Source of the DNA: JAUUZQ01 sp964538375
GTDB lineage: Bacteria; Bacteroidota; Bacteroidia; Bacteroidales; GCA-2748055
Reading direction: 5' to 3'
DNA: 10,169 nt
Assembly: GCA_964538375.1 (NCBI GenBank)
Contig: CAZIFQ010000052.1
Span: forward strand, 1 to 10,169
Positions within the stretch are counted from its first letter, which is position 1. The number at the start of each line of letters is the position of its first letter. Shown in pieces: positions 1 to 6,651 of the stretch. A model generated the notes under the pieces. It made no database searches, was not told the DNA's origin, and worked only from the letters and a program-made list of their open reading frames with translations. Made by a program: the position numbers and the translations under genes.

Positions 1-23
1 GACCCCGCATCAAATGCGAGGTC
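1..23. terminator. Imperfect hairpin at window edge
   Basis: GACC (1-4) pairs with GGTC (20-23) and CGCAT (6-10) with ATGCG (14-18), with one C/A mismatch and a three-base loop. There is no clear T-tract on either side, so it could be a terminator or simply part of a unit whose body lies left of the window. Confidence 0.3.
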
Positions 24-118
24 TGTCATGGGTAGAGGTCGGTGGCGGATTCGAATCTATGTCCTTTATGTAAGTTAGAAGGTTCATTATATGAAAATCC
101 CGTCAAAAATCACAAGAA

Positions 119-138
119 CCTAGCACAAACCTAGCACA
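119..138. repeat. Paired CCTAGCACA sites, left
   Basis: Two perfect copies of CCTAGCACA start at 119 and 130, an 11-bp period that puts them about one helical turn apart. The same pair occurs at 9795-9814, and a close variant lies beside the integrase gene (694-714), all in one orientation. Position and spacing suit arm-type binding sites of the tyrosine recombinase; that role is inferred. Confidence 0.5.
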
Positions 139-145
139 TAACAAA

Positions 146-177
146 AAACACCTACACAAATTAATGTGTAAGTGTTT
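146..177 (-). terminator. Rho-independent terminator after tRNA-like remnant
   Basis: On the minus strand, a 12-bp stem with one mismatch (AAACAC/GTGTTT and TACACA/TGTGTA) closes an AATTA-type loop and is followed by a T-rich run. It lies about 10 bp past the 3' end of the tRNA-like remnant and would end transcription coming from the GIY-YIG gene. A near-identical hairpin is at 9821-9852. Confidence 0.55.
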
Positions 178-186
178 GATTATAAG

Positions 187-257
187 TGTAGCGAGAGGGA
201 GAATTGAACTCCCGACCTTCCCGATTTTCAATCGGGACGCTCTAATCGCCTGAGCTT
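187..257 (-). pseudogene. tRNA-Phe-like remnant (GAA) lacking its 5' acceptor strand
   Basis: Read on the minus strand this has a D-arm (GCTC/GAGC), a perfect anticodon arm CCCGA-TTGAAAA-TCGGG with anticodon GAA, a variable region AAGGTC, a perfect T-arm GGGAG-TTCAATT-CTCCC, the 3' acceptor strand TCTCGCT and a discriminator A. CCA is not encoded (ACA follows). A 5' acceptor strand AGCGAGA should precede the D-arm, but TAATTGG is found instead, which is the end of the GIY-YIG coding region. The D-loop also lacks the usual GG pair. It cannot fold as a complete tRNA and is best read as a remnant or integration scar. Its T-arm plus acceptor part (187-218) is the 32-bp core repeated at 546 and 9863. 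Confidence 0.75.
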
Positions 258-439
258 CCAATTAGATGTTCAATATATATCCGGCTTTTTTTGCATTTAA
301 TTTCTGATTCTCGTTGAATTGCTTCTCTTTTTGAATGGAATGATTCCGAGTAGACCAGGATCCAGGGTCTCCCGGGTTTGGTGCTCCTGGTAGCCCCAAA
401 GTTGTGTTTTTCAAGTCTTGTTTCAATATTGCTACAGTA
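187..439. repeat. Long direct repeat, copy 1 (pairs with 9863-10115)
   Basis: These 253 bp, containing the tRNA-like remnant and most of the GIY-YIG gene, match 9863-10115 with no difference that I can find. Near-identity continues leftwards to 119 / 9795 with a few changes and one inserted T. The right edge of identity is set by the IS-like end that interrupts copy 2. Identity this long in a decaying region points to a recent duplication or second arrival of the cassette. Confidence 0.9.
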
Positions 440-496
440 GCCGGTATAGTATTTATCCGATGATTTGCTGTAGATTATATATGTGTAAAACTTCAT
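242..496 (-). CDS. Small GIY-YIG nuclease
   Basis: An 84-residue single-domain GIY-YIG protein of the short UvrC-like/UPF0213 type. The first motif is Y-T-Y-I at residues 4-7 and the second is YYTGY at 16-20. R27 (in RLEKHN) is the expected catalytic arginine and E63 (in QRESEIK) the expected metal-binding glutamate, so the enzyme looks intact. I chose the ATG at 496 because the domain begins there; the 28 residues of upstream open frame are terminator and tRNA sequence. The last residues (SSGD) and the stop codon are encoded within the D-arm of the tRNA-like remnant. The gene fills a 359-bp cassette between two copies of the tRNA-derived core. Single-domain GIY-YIG proteins can be DNA-cleaving enzymes and some relatives are homing nucleases; a role in spreading this cassette is inference. 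Confidence 0.85.
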   Translation of the reverse strand: MKFYTYIIYSKSSDKYYTGYCSNIETRLEKHNFGATRSTKPGRPWILVYSESFHSKREAIQRESEIKCKKSRIYIEHLIGSSGD

Positions 497-500
497 TTTA

Positions 501-508
501 CAAACATA
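501..508 (-). promoter_or_regulatory. Possible -7 box TATGTTTG for the GIY-YIG gene
   Basis: TATGTTTG on the minus strand is a perfect match to the Bacteroidota -7 consensus TAnnTTTG. Initiation some 7 nt downstream would fall at or next to the ATG at 496, giving a leaderless or near-leaderless message. No -33 TTG is seen at the usual distance because the terminator hairpin occupies that space. Such matches are frequent in AT-rich DNA. Confidence 0.3.
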
Positions 509-546
509 AAAAAAGCCACCGCAAAAAATTTGCAGTGGCTTTTTTT
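508..546. terminator. Bidirectional terminator between tRNA fragment and GIY-YIG gene
   Basis: A nearly perfect hairpin (AAAAAAAGCCACCGCAAA against TTTGCAGTGGCTTTTTTT) has A/T tracts on both sides, so it can stop transcription in either direction. On the minus strand it follows directly on the tRNA-derived core at 546 and ends only 12 bp before the GIY-YIG start codon. The nuclease gene is therefore insulated from transcription through the tRNA side. Confidence 0.8.
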
Positions 547-589
547 GTAGCGAGAGGGAGAATTGAACTCCCGACCTCATGATTATGAA
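546..589 (-). other. tRNA 3'-half attachment core at the integrase end
   Basis: On the minus strand, the acceptor strand TCTCGCT, T-arm GGGAG-TTCAATT-CTCCC and variable region AGGTC are identical to the two tRNA-Phe-like copies over 32 bp (546-577). Upstream of that the sequence differs. TTCATAA could be an anticodon loop (CAT) with 3' stem TCATG, but the expected partner CATGA is absent (CATCG is found), so tRNA similarity stops at about 589. A displaced tRNA 3' end facing a tyrosine recombinase gene is the classic layout of one end of an element integrated into a tRNA gene. The matching core at the other end is 9863-9894. Confidence 0.7.
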
Positions 590-619
590 CGATGAATATC
601 AGATATATAGACTGTTACA

Positions 620-714
620 GGTTTTCCTCTGTTTTCATAATGAGTACTTTACTTATACTGGTTTTCCTCTATTATCCTATATTTTACCTTAATCCTAGCA
701 CAAAACTTAGCACA
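620..714. repeat. Direct-repeat sites between attachment core and integrase
   Basis: Two kinds of short direct repeats lie here. GGTTTTCCTCT occurs perfectly at 620-630 and 660-670. CCTAGCACA at 694-702 is followed by the variant CTTAGCACA at 706-714, which ends exactly before the integrase stop codon. The second pair matches the sites at 119-138 and 9795-9814. Together they resemble arm-type sites for recombinase and accessory proteins at one end of an integrative element. No gene is seen between 590 and 714. Confidence 0.5.
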
Positions 715-1926
715 TTAAAAGAGTACATCATTCATCTCAAAGATCTCATTAGCATCCATAGAACCAACATAATGATTCTTTGTTACTGTGACAGTAGATT
801 GTCCCATCATATCACATATTTTATCGACCGATTTTCCAGCTCTAAATAGGGTTGTGGCATAACATTCTCTTGCTTTGGAAAGCCTGAGTGGAGAAGTGAG
901 ATTAAGTTTTCCCGTTATTTCTTTAAGCTGTTTATTAAGCTGCCCCCTCGTTTTATTGGATTTATTGTCAAATGTTGTTTCTGAATAACCTTCCTTTAAT
1001 AATCCTAATACATATATACTATTATTATCCCCAATTCTTTGCAGGAGTTCATTAAGCCCCACATTTCTAGGAACAATAATTGGTTTGACATTCTTCTTCC
1101 GAGTAGTTTCTGTCTTTTTTCTATAAAATATAATTTGCTCATTGTTCATATCTGTCCACTTTAATCTTAAAAGATCTGCAAAATTACTTCCATTGCACCT
1201 ATATAAGAACAACCAAACATCCCTTGCAAATTCTTGTTCTGGAGTGTCAAAATCTTCCATTGCAACAATTGACATTATCTCCTTATTTGATAAAACAAAC
1301 TTCCCTGGTACTACATTTTTTATTCTGTAACCAATCTCAGAGAAAGGGTACTTAAAACTCTTAGGGATAATTTCTTTAACCTTTGTGTAATAATTCAAGA
1401 TTCTTTTTAAGTCGGTTATATATGAAGCGACAGTTGCACCTGAAAGTCCCTTTTTCCTTTTATTATTCTCAAATCTTCTCAAAAATTCTGGTGTTACATC
1501 AAATACGGTTACTCCCGGTTGAAATGCTTCAAAAACATTCATTGAAGTTCTATACCTGGTTCTTGTAAAGTTTTTAAGATTCTCATTATTGGTGTAATAA
1601 TCAGTAAACAAATCTTTAAGAAATAATGATTTTGGTAATTCCTTGTCTTCCTCTTTTAAAAGAGTTCTAAACCGCTCCTTATTGAATGGCTTTACTTCGT
1701 TAAATATACGCTCACATTTAGTGCGATACTTTTCACATTTCTCCCGGAAAGCTATACTTTCCTCATCCCCTGCCTTCTTATTAAAGACATGATCATACTG
1801 TTGCTCTGTAAGTTTGGCGATATTCAGATAGACCATGTCATTCCCTACATTAACTCTAACAACCAAATTACACAATCCATTATGGAGTTTTCGTCTTTTG
1901 TCCAACTGTATTGTAAATCTTGCCAT
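715..1926 (-). CDS. Tyrosine recombinase / integrase, atypical catalytic residues
   Basis: A 403-residue site-specific recombinase. Residues 1-95 form an Arm-DNA-binding region typical of Bacteroidota integrases (start MARFTIQLDKRRKL), about 101-195 the SAM-like core-binding domain, and about 210-395 the catalytic domain. The nucleophile is Y386 (NHYVG), the HxxR arginine is R353, and K270/K271 (YRKKT) is the likely catalytic lysine. Several usual residues are replaced: the first arginine of the GLR motif is N248 (NGSNFAD), the HxxR histidine is S350 (SKAR), and the last H/W is Q376 (MGQS). Loss of the first arginine is known in the IntDOT group; the other two are less usual. The ATG at 1926 is preferred over 1977 because the family N-terminus begins there, and it lies 7 bp after the stop of the HTH gene, implying an operon. 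It sits beside a tRNA-derived core, suggesting integration into a tRNA gene. Confidence 0.9.
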   Translation of the reverse strand: MARFTIQLDKRRKLHNGLCNLVVRVNVGNDMVYLNIAKLTEQQYDHVFNKKAGDEESIAFREKCEKYRTKCERIFNEVKPFNKERFRTLLKEEDKELPKSLFLKDLFTDYYTNNENLKNFTRTRYRTSMNVFEAFQPGVTVFDVTPEFLRRFENNKRKKGLSGATVASYITDLKRILNYYTKVKEIIPKSFKYPFSEIGYRIKNVVPGKFVLSNKEIMSIVAMEDFDTPEQEFARDVWLFLYRCNGSNFADLLRLKWTDMNNEQIIFYRKKTETTRKKNVKPIIVPRNVGLNELLQRIGDNNSIYVLGLLKEGYSETTFDNKSNKTRGQLNKQLKEITGKLNLTSPLRLSKARECYATTLFRAGKSVDKICDMMGQSTVTVTKNHYVGSMDANEIFEMNDVLF

Positions 1927-1933
1927 ATTGATA

Positions 1934-2146
1934 TTATATATTTGGCAACTCAGGAAGGTCCACTCCCATTTGTCCACCGTTTATGACCCACGTGTCTATT
2001 TGTTCCCTTACGAAAACTGTTCTAGATCCTAATTTTACGTAAGGAATGGTCTTGCTGTAAACTCTTTTGTAAATCGTTGCTTTTGAAAGGTGAATGTATT
2101 CTGCCAGTTCATTCATGTCTAAAAATTTCTTTTCGTTCATCATCAT
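1934..2146 (-). CDS. Excisionase/AlpA-like MerR-type HTH protein
   Basis: A 70-residue protein consisting almost entirely of one winged-helix HTH_17 domain: FLDMNELAEYIHLSKATIYK is the helix-turn-helix, followed by IPYVKLGSRTVF, the wing, and REQIDTWV, the last helix. This is the layout of excisionase-family and AlpA-type DNA-binding proteins encoded next to recombinases. It is directly upstream of the integrase gene on the same strand and almost certainly shares its mRNA. The role of recombination directionality factor or regulator of the integrase is inferred from family and position. The start is ambiguous among three consecutive ATG codons (2146, 2143, 2140). Confidence 0.8.
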   Translation of the reverse strand: MMMNEKKFLDMNELAEYIHLSKATIYKRVYSKTIPYVKLGSRTVFVREQIDTWVINGGQMGVDLPELPNI

Positions 2147-2147
2147 T

Positions 2148-2171
2148 TTCTTTTATACTTTTTCTTTTATA
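2148..2171 (-). promoter_or_regulatory. Tandem TATAAAAGAAA upstream of the HTH-integrase operon
   Basis: On the minus strand, GTATAAAAGAAA occurs twice in tandem directly before the triple-ATG start. The copy next to the start could help ribosome binding, and the pair could be an operator for autoregulation by the HTH protein. No strict TAnnTTTG box is seen nearby; TATATTTT some 40 bp upstream is the closest. Confidence 0.3.
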
Positions 2172-2776
2172 CCTGTTATGGTAATAAAAAATATAAACTA
2201 TAAAAGCGAGAAAACGAAATTTGAATTAAGAAAAATGGGGCCAAATATACACTTTTATTGTCGCTACAAGCCTGTAATGATGCGGATTTATGATTTTTGG
2301 ATTGAATGTATGGTCAAGTATTGTGACTCAGTTTCAATTCTATATTTGTATTGGAAATTTTCATATTGGCAGTACCTCATTAGGAGGTCTTTTAATAAGC
2401 GATTTCCTTGGGTGAAGCCCTTCCCTTAAACATTTGACAAAACTATCCCAGAAGCAACCAGATTGACTCTGGTGAGGTTTTGAGTATAAATCATCCAATT
2501 GATTAATAAAACTTCCTTTCACATGGAGAAAGTTCAAACACCGCCTTTATCAACATCTCTATAGCTTAAAGTGAATCTTTTTTTGAAATAAACAGCTTGA
2601 AGGATTATAGCTTTCGGATAACGGTGGTGCTTGAAAATCTAATCTAAGTTTTAGCCGAAAGGTAAAATTAGTAATTATTAAGAATTCAATTATTTAATGC
2701 GACAAAACCGTTGTGCACTTAGGCATTGGAAAAATGTCTAACTTGCATCTGATTTTTACCCAAAAGACGATTACTA
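2172..2776. other. Gene-free region between integrase operon and sensor gene
   Basis: This stretch of about 600 bp has no convincing gene. It holds two interlocked inverted repeats: CTTTCGG (2611-2617) with CCGAAAG (2655-2661), and AACGGT (2620-2625) with ACCGTT (2707-2712). They would have to form a pseudoknot if both folded. The second pair also reads as a rough direct repeat (AACGGTGGTGC and AACCGTTGTGC). TAACTTGC near 2739 is a weak match to a -7 box for the sensor gene. The open frame at 2094-2429 has no coding character. Confidence 0.4.
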
Positions 2777-5700
2777 ATGCAGATAAGAAAGATATTTTTT
2801 AGTATCATTTTAACCTTTTTTTCACTTTGTCCGGCATTCTCACAAAGTGGAATTCCATATATAAGCTACATTGAGACCAGAGAAGGTTATGAAATCGAAA
2901 ACTGGTCGGTTTGCCAGGGCGAAAATAATGCCATGCTCTTTGCAAACAGAAAGGGAATAATGAACTTTGATGGGAACAATTGGTCGTCAATCTCTCTGAA
3001 AGGTATACCAATACTTATTAAACAAAACCCCTACAATAATACTGTTTATGTAATCTCCGATAAAGATTATGGATATTTGAAAAAAAATAATTTCGGAATT
3101 TACGAATACACTCCACTCTCCGATTCAATTCAATTATCTGAAAGTACATCAAGAATAGAATTTCGGGACAGTACTATAATCTTTTACGACAGGGATCATC
3201 TATTCATACATAAAATAACTGATGGAAGTCTTTTTGCAAAATATTCCAGTTCGAAGTATGGAGCCTTCTCTGGAATAATAAATTCAACTGATGCACTGTT
3301 GGTAAATATTGAGCAAGAAGGTTTATTCAGGGTTAATATTGATACACTTATTCCCGTTGGTGTAACAGACCTAAGGAATGAAAGCATTTTATTTACATTA
3401 CCATATGATGAACAAGAGGTTCTGATTGGAAGTTCTTCAGGAGCCTTGCATCTTTTTGACGGAAAATCGATGGAAGATTTCATAGTGTCAAATGCTGAAT
3501 ATCTGTCTGAAAATATTCTTTCAGACGGATTAGAATTAAATGATTCAAGCTATGTGTTTTCGACATTGTATGGAGGGGCCATTATAGTTAGCAAGAAAAA
3601 CGGAAAAGTATTCTATACCTTAAATTATGAAACAGGTATTCCTGATGATGAAATATATGCAATAGGACAAGATGATTTTGGAGGATTATGGCTAACTTAT
3701 CAATCTTTTATTTGCCGTGTAGATCTCCAAATACCCATAAAAGACTTCAGTAATTACCCTGGTATTGAAGGATTATTTACCAATTCCATTTGGTATAATG
3801 GTGAATTATATGTTTCTACAACAGAGGGGATATATTATTTATCTGAAGTGAAGAATTATGAAGATGTAGAAATCTATTTAAAAAAAGAAGTAGAAGCATT
3901 AACAAATAAAGAACAGCGGAAAAAGAACCGACTAACACCTAAGAAAGAAGATGAAAACAAGAGGAGATTTATTGGTAAATTGTTTAGTAGAAATAAAAAA
4001 GGAGATACACCGGAACCGGTAAAACCTCAATATATACGAAAGAAAGTAAGCAAATTAAAGTCAATTGACTATGTCTATGCTAAAGCCGAAGGAATTAGCT
4101 CACGTTGCCAGCAGTTAAAGGGAACAGAGCGTGGGCTTCTGGTGGGTTCTTCTTCTGGATTATACGTCATTAGGGATCATAGCGCATCACTTCTACTGGA
4201 TACAAGGAATATACAATTTATTAATGAAATGGATGAAACAGGAAGCTACCTGATTTGTGCAGATGATGGTGTATATTCTTTGAAGCACGATGCTAAATCC
4301 TGGAGCAGGCCGGAGCAGGAGTTTTCAAGTGAGGAAGTAGTTTTTTCTGCAATCAAGAATGAAGAATCAATCTGGATCAGTAGCTATGATTTTGTATATA
4401 AGCAAAGTGAAAATGTGGAAGATTCTACAAGTCTCATATCCTATTCTATTAAGACTGTATATCCTGAAGAGCTATTTCTTGCAGAAAAACAGGATACCAT
4501 TTTTCTTTTTTCAAGTTCTGCAATAAGATTTTATAACAAAGCTACGGACTCATTTCTTCTCTATGACTTGCCCGGTTTCAGGCCAGAGGACTTTACTTCT
4601 CTAAATTATTTTCCTATTAAAACGGGGAATATCTGGTTAAAAATTGAGAATAAAATTCTGGAGTTTAAGGGGTGGGCAACTAGCGATAGTTCTATGATAA
4701 ACATTTGGGGTCTCTTTGATAATATAAACAGTTATTTTTCGGATGATAAGCATGACTCATGGATAGTTGATGATTACTCGAGGATATTCCACTTTAATCC
4801 TGGAACTGGTTTTGGTCAAACAGGGAAATTTAAGATAAATATAGAAACGGTTACTAATGAACAGGAAGAACTATTTAATCCTTCAGCTCTAAAAATTGAT
4901 TCGAATGAGAAATTGCTCAGGATTGCAGTTTCTGCTCCATACTTTCTGAAGAACAATTCAACTTTGTTTAATTTTCGAATTGAGGGTCGCATGGAAAACT
5001 GGTCAAAATGGAGCACTAATTCAGTATTGGAATTCTATCTTGAGCCTGGAGAATACTTGATAAGTATCCGGGCAAAAAATGTACTGGATGAAATAAGTGA
5101 AGCGGTCACAATTCTATTCAAAGTTAAGCCTCCATTTTACCAACGAAGCTGGTTCTATATATTGCTTATTCCAATTGTCCTTGGTCTATTCTACCTGGTA
5201 TTTCTTGGTCGCGAAATGAAATTAAAAAAAGACAAGCAAATTCTTGAGCAAAAAGTACAACAGAGAACAGAAGAAATCGTAAGACAGAAGCAGATAATTG
5301 AAGTTCAAAACGATGATATAACCAGCAGTATTACTTATGCAAGCCGAATACAAAATGCTATACTACCCTCTAAATCCATTTTTGAAAAAGTCTTCTCAGA
5401 GTATTTTATCTTCCACAATCCACGGGATATTGTTAGTGGCGATTTCTATTATATTAATGAGGTAAAAGAAAATGTAATATTTGCTGCAGCAGATTGCACG
5501 GGCCATGGTGTTCCTGGTGCATTCATGAGCATGCTGGGAAACTCTTTTTTAAATGAAATTACAAAAGATCCAAAGTCAAGCTTAAAATCGGGAGATATCC
5601 TGGCTGCATTGAGGGATAAAATTACCGGGGCTTTATCACAATCTGGTGAAAATATCGAAGCCAGAGATGGGATGGATATCGCTTTATGTGTTTATAATAA

Positions 5701-6067
5701 TAAGAAAAAAACTATAGAGTATTCAGGAGCATATAATTCAATATACCTTGTAAGGGACAATGAATTAATTGAATATAAAGCTGATCGTATGCCTATTGGA
5801 TATTATCCTGTAAAAAAGCAATTCGAAACGCAATCAATAAAGGTGCAAAGCAAAGATGTGCTTTACCTGTTTTCAGATGGATTTCCCGATCAGTTTGGAG
5901 GTCCGAATAGTAAAAAATTTACTACTAAGCGATTTAAGCAAATTCTCCTTGAAAAGTCTGCATCCCCCTTTCCCAACCAACATGAAAATTTACAAAAGGT
6001 GCTAAAGGAATGGAAGACAGTAAGCGAACAGGTCGATGATATCCTGGTGTTGGGTATCAGGCTATAA
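2777..6067 (+). CDS. Periplasmic propeller / Y_Y_Y sensor with cytoplasmic SpoIIE phosphatase
   Basis: A 1096-residue membrane signalling protein. Residues 1-22 are a signal peptide ending AFS, 23 to about 710 beta-propeller repeats of the two-component-regulator type, about 715-787 a Y_Y_Y domain (FRIEGRMENWSKW, LEPGEYLISIRAKN), 792-812 a single membrane segment, 813-850 a charged coiled coil, and 860-1096 a PP2C-type SpoIIE phosphatase. All metal-binding aspartates are present: D889 (GDFYY), D906 (ADCTGHGVPG), D1034 (SDGF) and D1087 (DDIL), so it should be active. The phosphatase would act in the cytoplasm on a phosphoserine/threonine protein, in known systems an anti-sigma-factor antagonist, in response to a periplasmic signal. 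No such partner is encoded in the window. A lysine/arginine-rich insert at about 369-430 interrupts the propeller. No strong terminator follows. Confidence 0.9.
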   Translation: MQIRKIFFSIILTFFSLCPAFSQSGIPYISYIETREGYEIENWSVCQGENNAMLFANRKGIMNFDGNNWSSISLKGIPILIKQNPYNNTVYVISDKDYGYLKKNNFGIYEYTPLSDSIQLSESTSRIEFRDSTIIFYDRDHLFIHKITDGSLFAKYSSSKYGAFSGIINSTDALLVNIEQEGLFRVNIDTLIPVGVTDLRNESILFTLPYDEQEVLIGSSSGALHLFDGKSMEDFIVSNAEYLSENILSDGLELNDSSYVFSTLYGGAIIVSKKNGKVFYTLNYETGIPDDEIYAIGQDDFGGLWLTYQSFICRVDLQIPIKDFSNYPGIEGLFTNSIWYNGELYVSTTEGIYYLSEVKNYEDVEIYLKKEVEALTNKEQRKKNRLTPKKEDENKRRFIGKLFSRNKKGDTPEPVKPQYIRKKVSKLKSIDYVYAKAEGISSRCQQLKGTERGLLVGSSSGLYVIRDHSASLLLDTRNIQFINEMDETGSYLICADDGVYSLKHDAKSWSRPEQEFSSEEVVFSAIKNEESIWISSYDFVYKQSENVEDSTSLISYSIKTVYPEELFLAEKQDTIFLFSSSAIRFYNKATDSFLLYDLPGFRPEDFTSLNYFPIKTGNIWLKIENKILEFKGWATSDSSMINIWGLFDNINSYFSDDKHDSWIVDDYSRIFHFNPGTGFGQTGKFKINIETVTNEQEELFNPSALKIDSNEKLLRIAVSAPYFLKNNSTLFNFRIEGRMENWSKWSTNSVLEFYLEPGEYLISIRAKNVLDEISEAVTILFKVKPPFYQRSWFYILLIPIVLGLFYLVFLGREMKLKKDKQILEQKVQQRTEEIVRQKQIIEVQNDDITSSITYASRIQNAILPSKSIFEKVFSEYFIFHNPRDIVSGDFYYINEVKENVIFAAADCTGHGVPGAFMSMLGNSFLNEITKDPKSSLKSGDILAALRDKITGALSQSGENIEARDGMDIALCVYNNKKKTIEYSGAYNSIYLVRDNELIEYKADRMPIGYYPVKKQFETQSIKVQSKDVLYLFSDGFPDQFGGPNSKKFTTKRFKQILLEKSASPFPNQHENLQKVLKEWKTVSEQVDDILVLGIRL

Positions 6068-6357
6068 AACCAGAAGAAATTAGCGCTTATATGTTTTGGC
6101 CAGATATACATGGCATTTGTGTCATGACTACTTAATGTGATGAAGATCGGGAATATCGTAGTTTGTCTGGATATTGAAAACACACATGAAATCAATCAGC
6201 ATATTCTTTAATACAGACTGATACACTTCCGTAATTCATCAGATTAGGTTTTATATTCCTCTAGTATTAAAAGTCTGTTAAAACTTCTTATTTGGTCAAA
6301 TATGATTAACTTTAATAGTCACATAGTCAAGATCGTCCATTATAAAACATTTTCTGC

Positions 6358-6612
6358 ATGACAGAACAATATTACTTCCCATTTGGACAGGAACTCAAGA
6401 AAGTCGAACAAATAGAAAAAGCTTCTAAAGATGCATTTGTTCTTGGAGTGTATGCCAGTGCTGTTCATGCGAAGTGGCTGGATAAGAATGACAAACAAAA
6501 AGTTTCAGCATTAGCAGTAGCCAGTGAACCAGAAATTTTATGGAGGGGGAATGACACCCCAAATCGATATGTTTTAGAGCAGGTGAACATACATGTTACT
6601 AATAATGAGTAA
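6358..6612 (+). CDS. Uracil-DNA-glycosylase-like protein, N-terminal part only
   Basis: An 84-residue protein. Its segments YFPFGQELKKV, FVLGVYASAVHAKW and ALAVASEPEILWRG resemble, from memory, the N-terminus of bacterial proteins annotated as uracil-DNA-glycosylase family, which run to well over 200 residues. Here the frame ends about 20 residues after the WRG motif, with a tail (residues 63-84) that does not resemble the family. No continuation is visible in another frame downstream. It is therefore likely a 3'-truncated remnant rather than an enzyme, though a short gene in its own right cannot be excluded. It lies 290 bp after the sensor gene and 39 bp before the next small gene on the same strand. 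Confidence 0.5.
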   Translation: MTEQYYFPFGQELKKVEQIEKASKDAFVLGVYASAVHAKWLDKNDKQKVSALAVASEPEILWRGNDTPNRYVLEQVNIHVTNNE

Positions 6613-6651
6613 ATTCATTATTGAAATAATTGTCTAAAAAAAGCATGTAAT

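Larger units (their letters stand above)
49..186. repeat. Conserved unit end, left copy (pairs with 9751-9862)
   Basis: This stretch has no gene and is a diverged copy of 9751-9862. Both start around ATTCGA, share CTTTATG then AGTTAGAAG, then two CCTAGCACA motifs, a hairpin and GTTTGATTAT before the tRNA-derived core. Similarity is patchy from 49 to about 118 and nearly complete from 119 to 186. I read it as the right-hand end of an integrated unit of the same kind as the one occupying 546-9862, whose body lies outside the window. Confidence 0.6.

Noticed and set aside
187..257. Functional tRNA-Phe gene
   Set aside because: The 5' acceptor strand needed to pair with TCTCGCT is missing and the D-loop lacks its GG; the same holds for the copy at 9863-9933.
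546..589. Functional tRNA with CAT anticodon
   Set aside because: Only the 3' half is present; the anticodon stem has no proper 5' partner and no D-arm follows.
592..849. Plus-strand open frame of 85 codons
   Set aside because: It spans the repeat sites and the antisense of the integrase C-terminus, with no family resemblance.
1927..1977. Longer N-terminus for the integrase (ATG at 1977)
   Set aside because: It would overlap the HTH gene by 44 bp, and the family N-terminus starts at MARFTI (1926).
2094..2429. Plus-strand open frame of 111 codons
   Set aside because: It starts antisense to the HTH gene and its composition (F, Y, W rich, low G) is that of translated AT-rich non-coding DNA.
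2611..2712. Integron attC site
   Set aside because: The inverted repeats lack the RYYYAAC / GTTRRRY consensus and no integron integrase is present.
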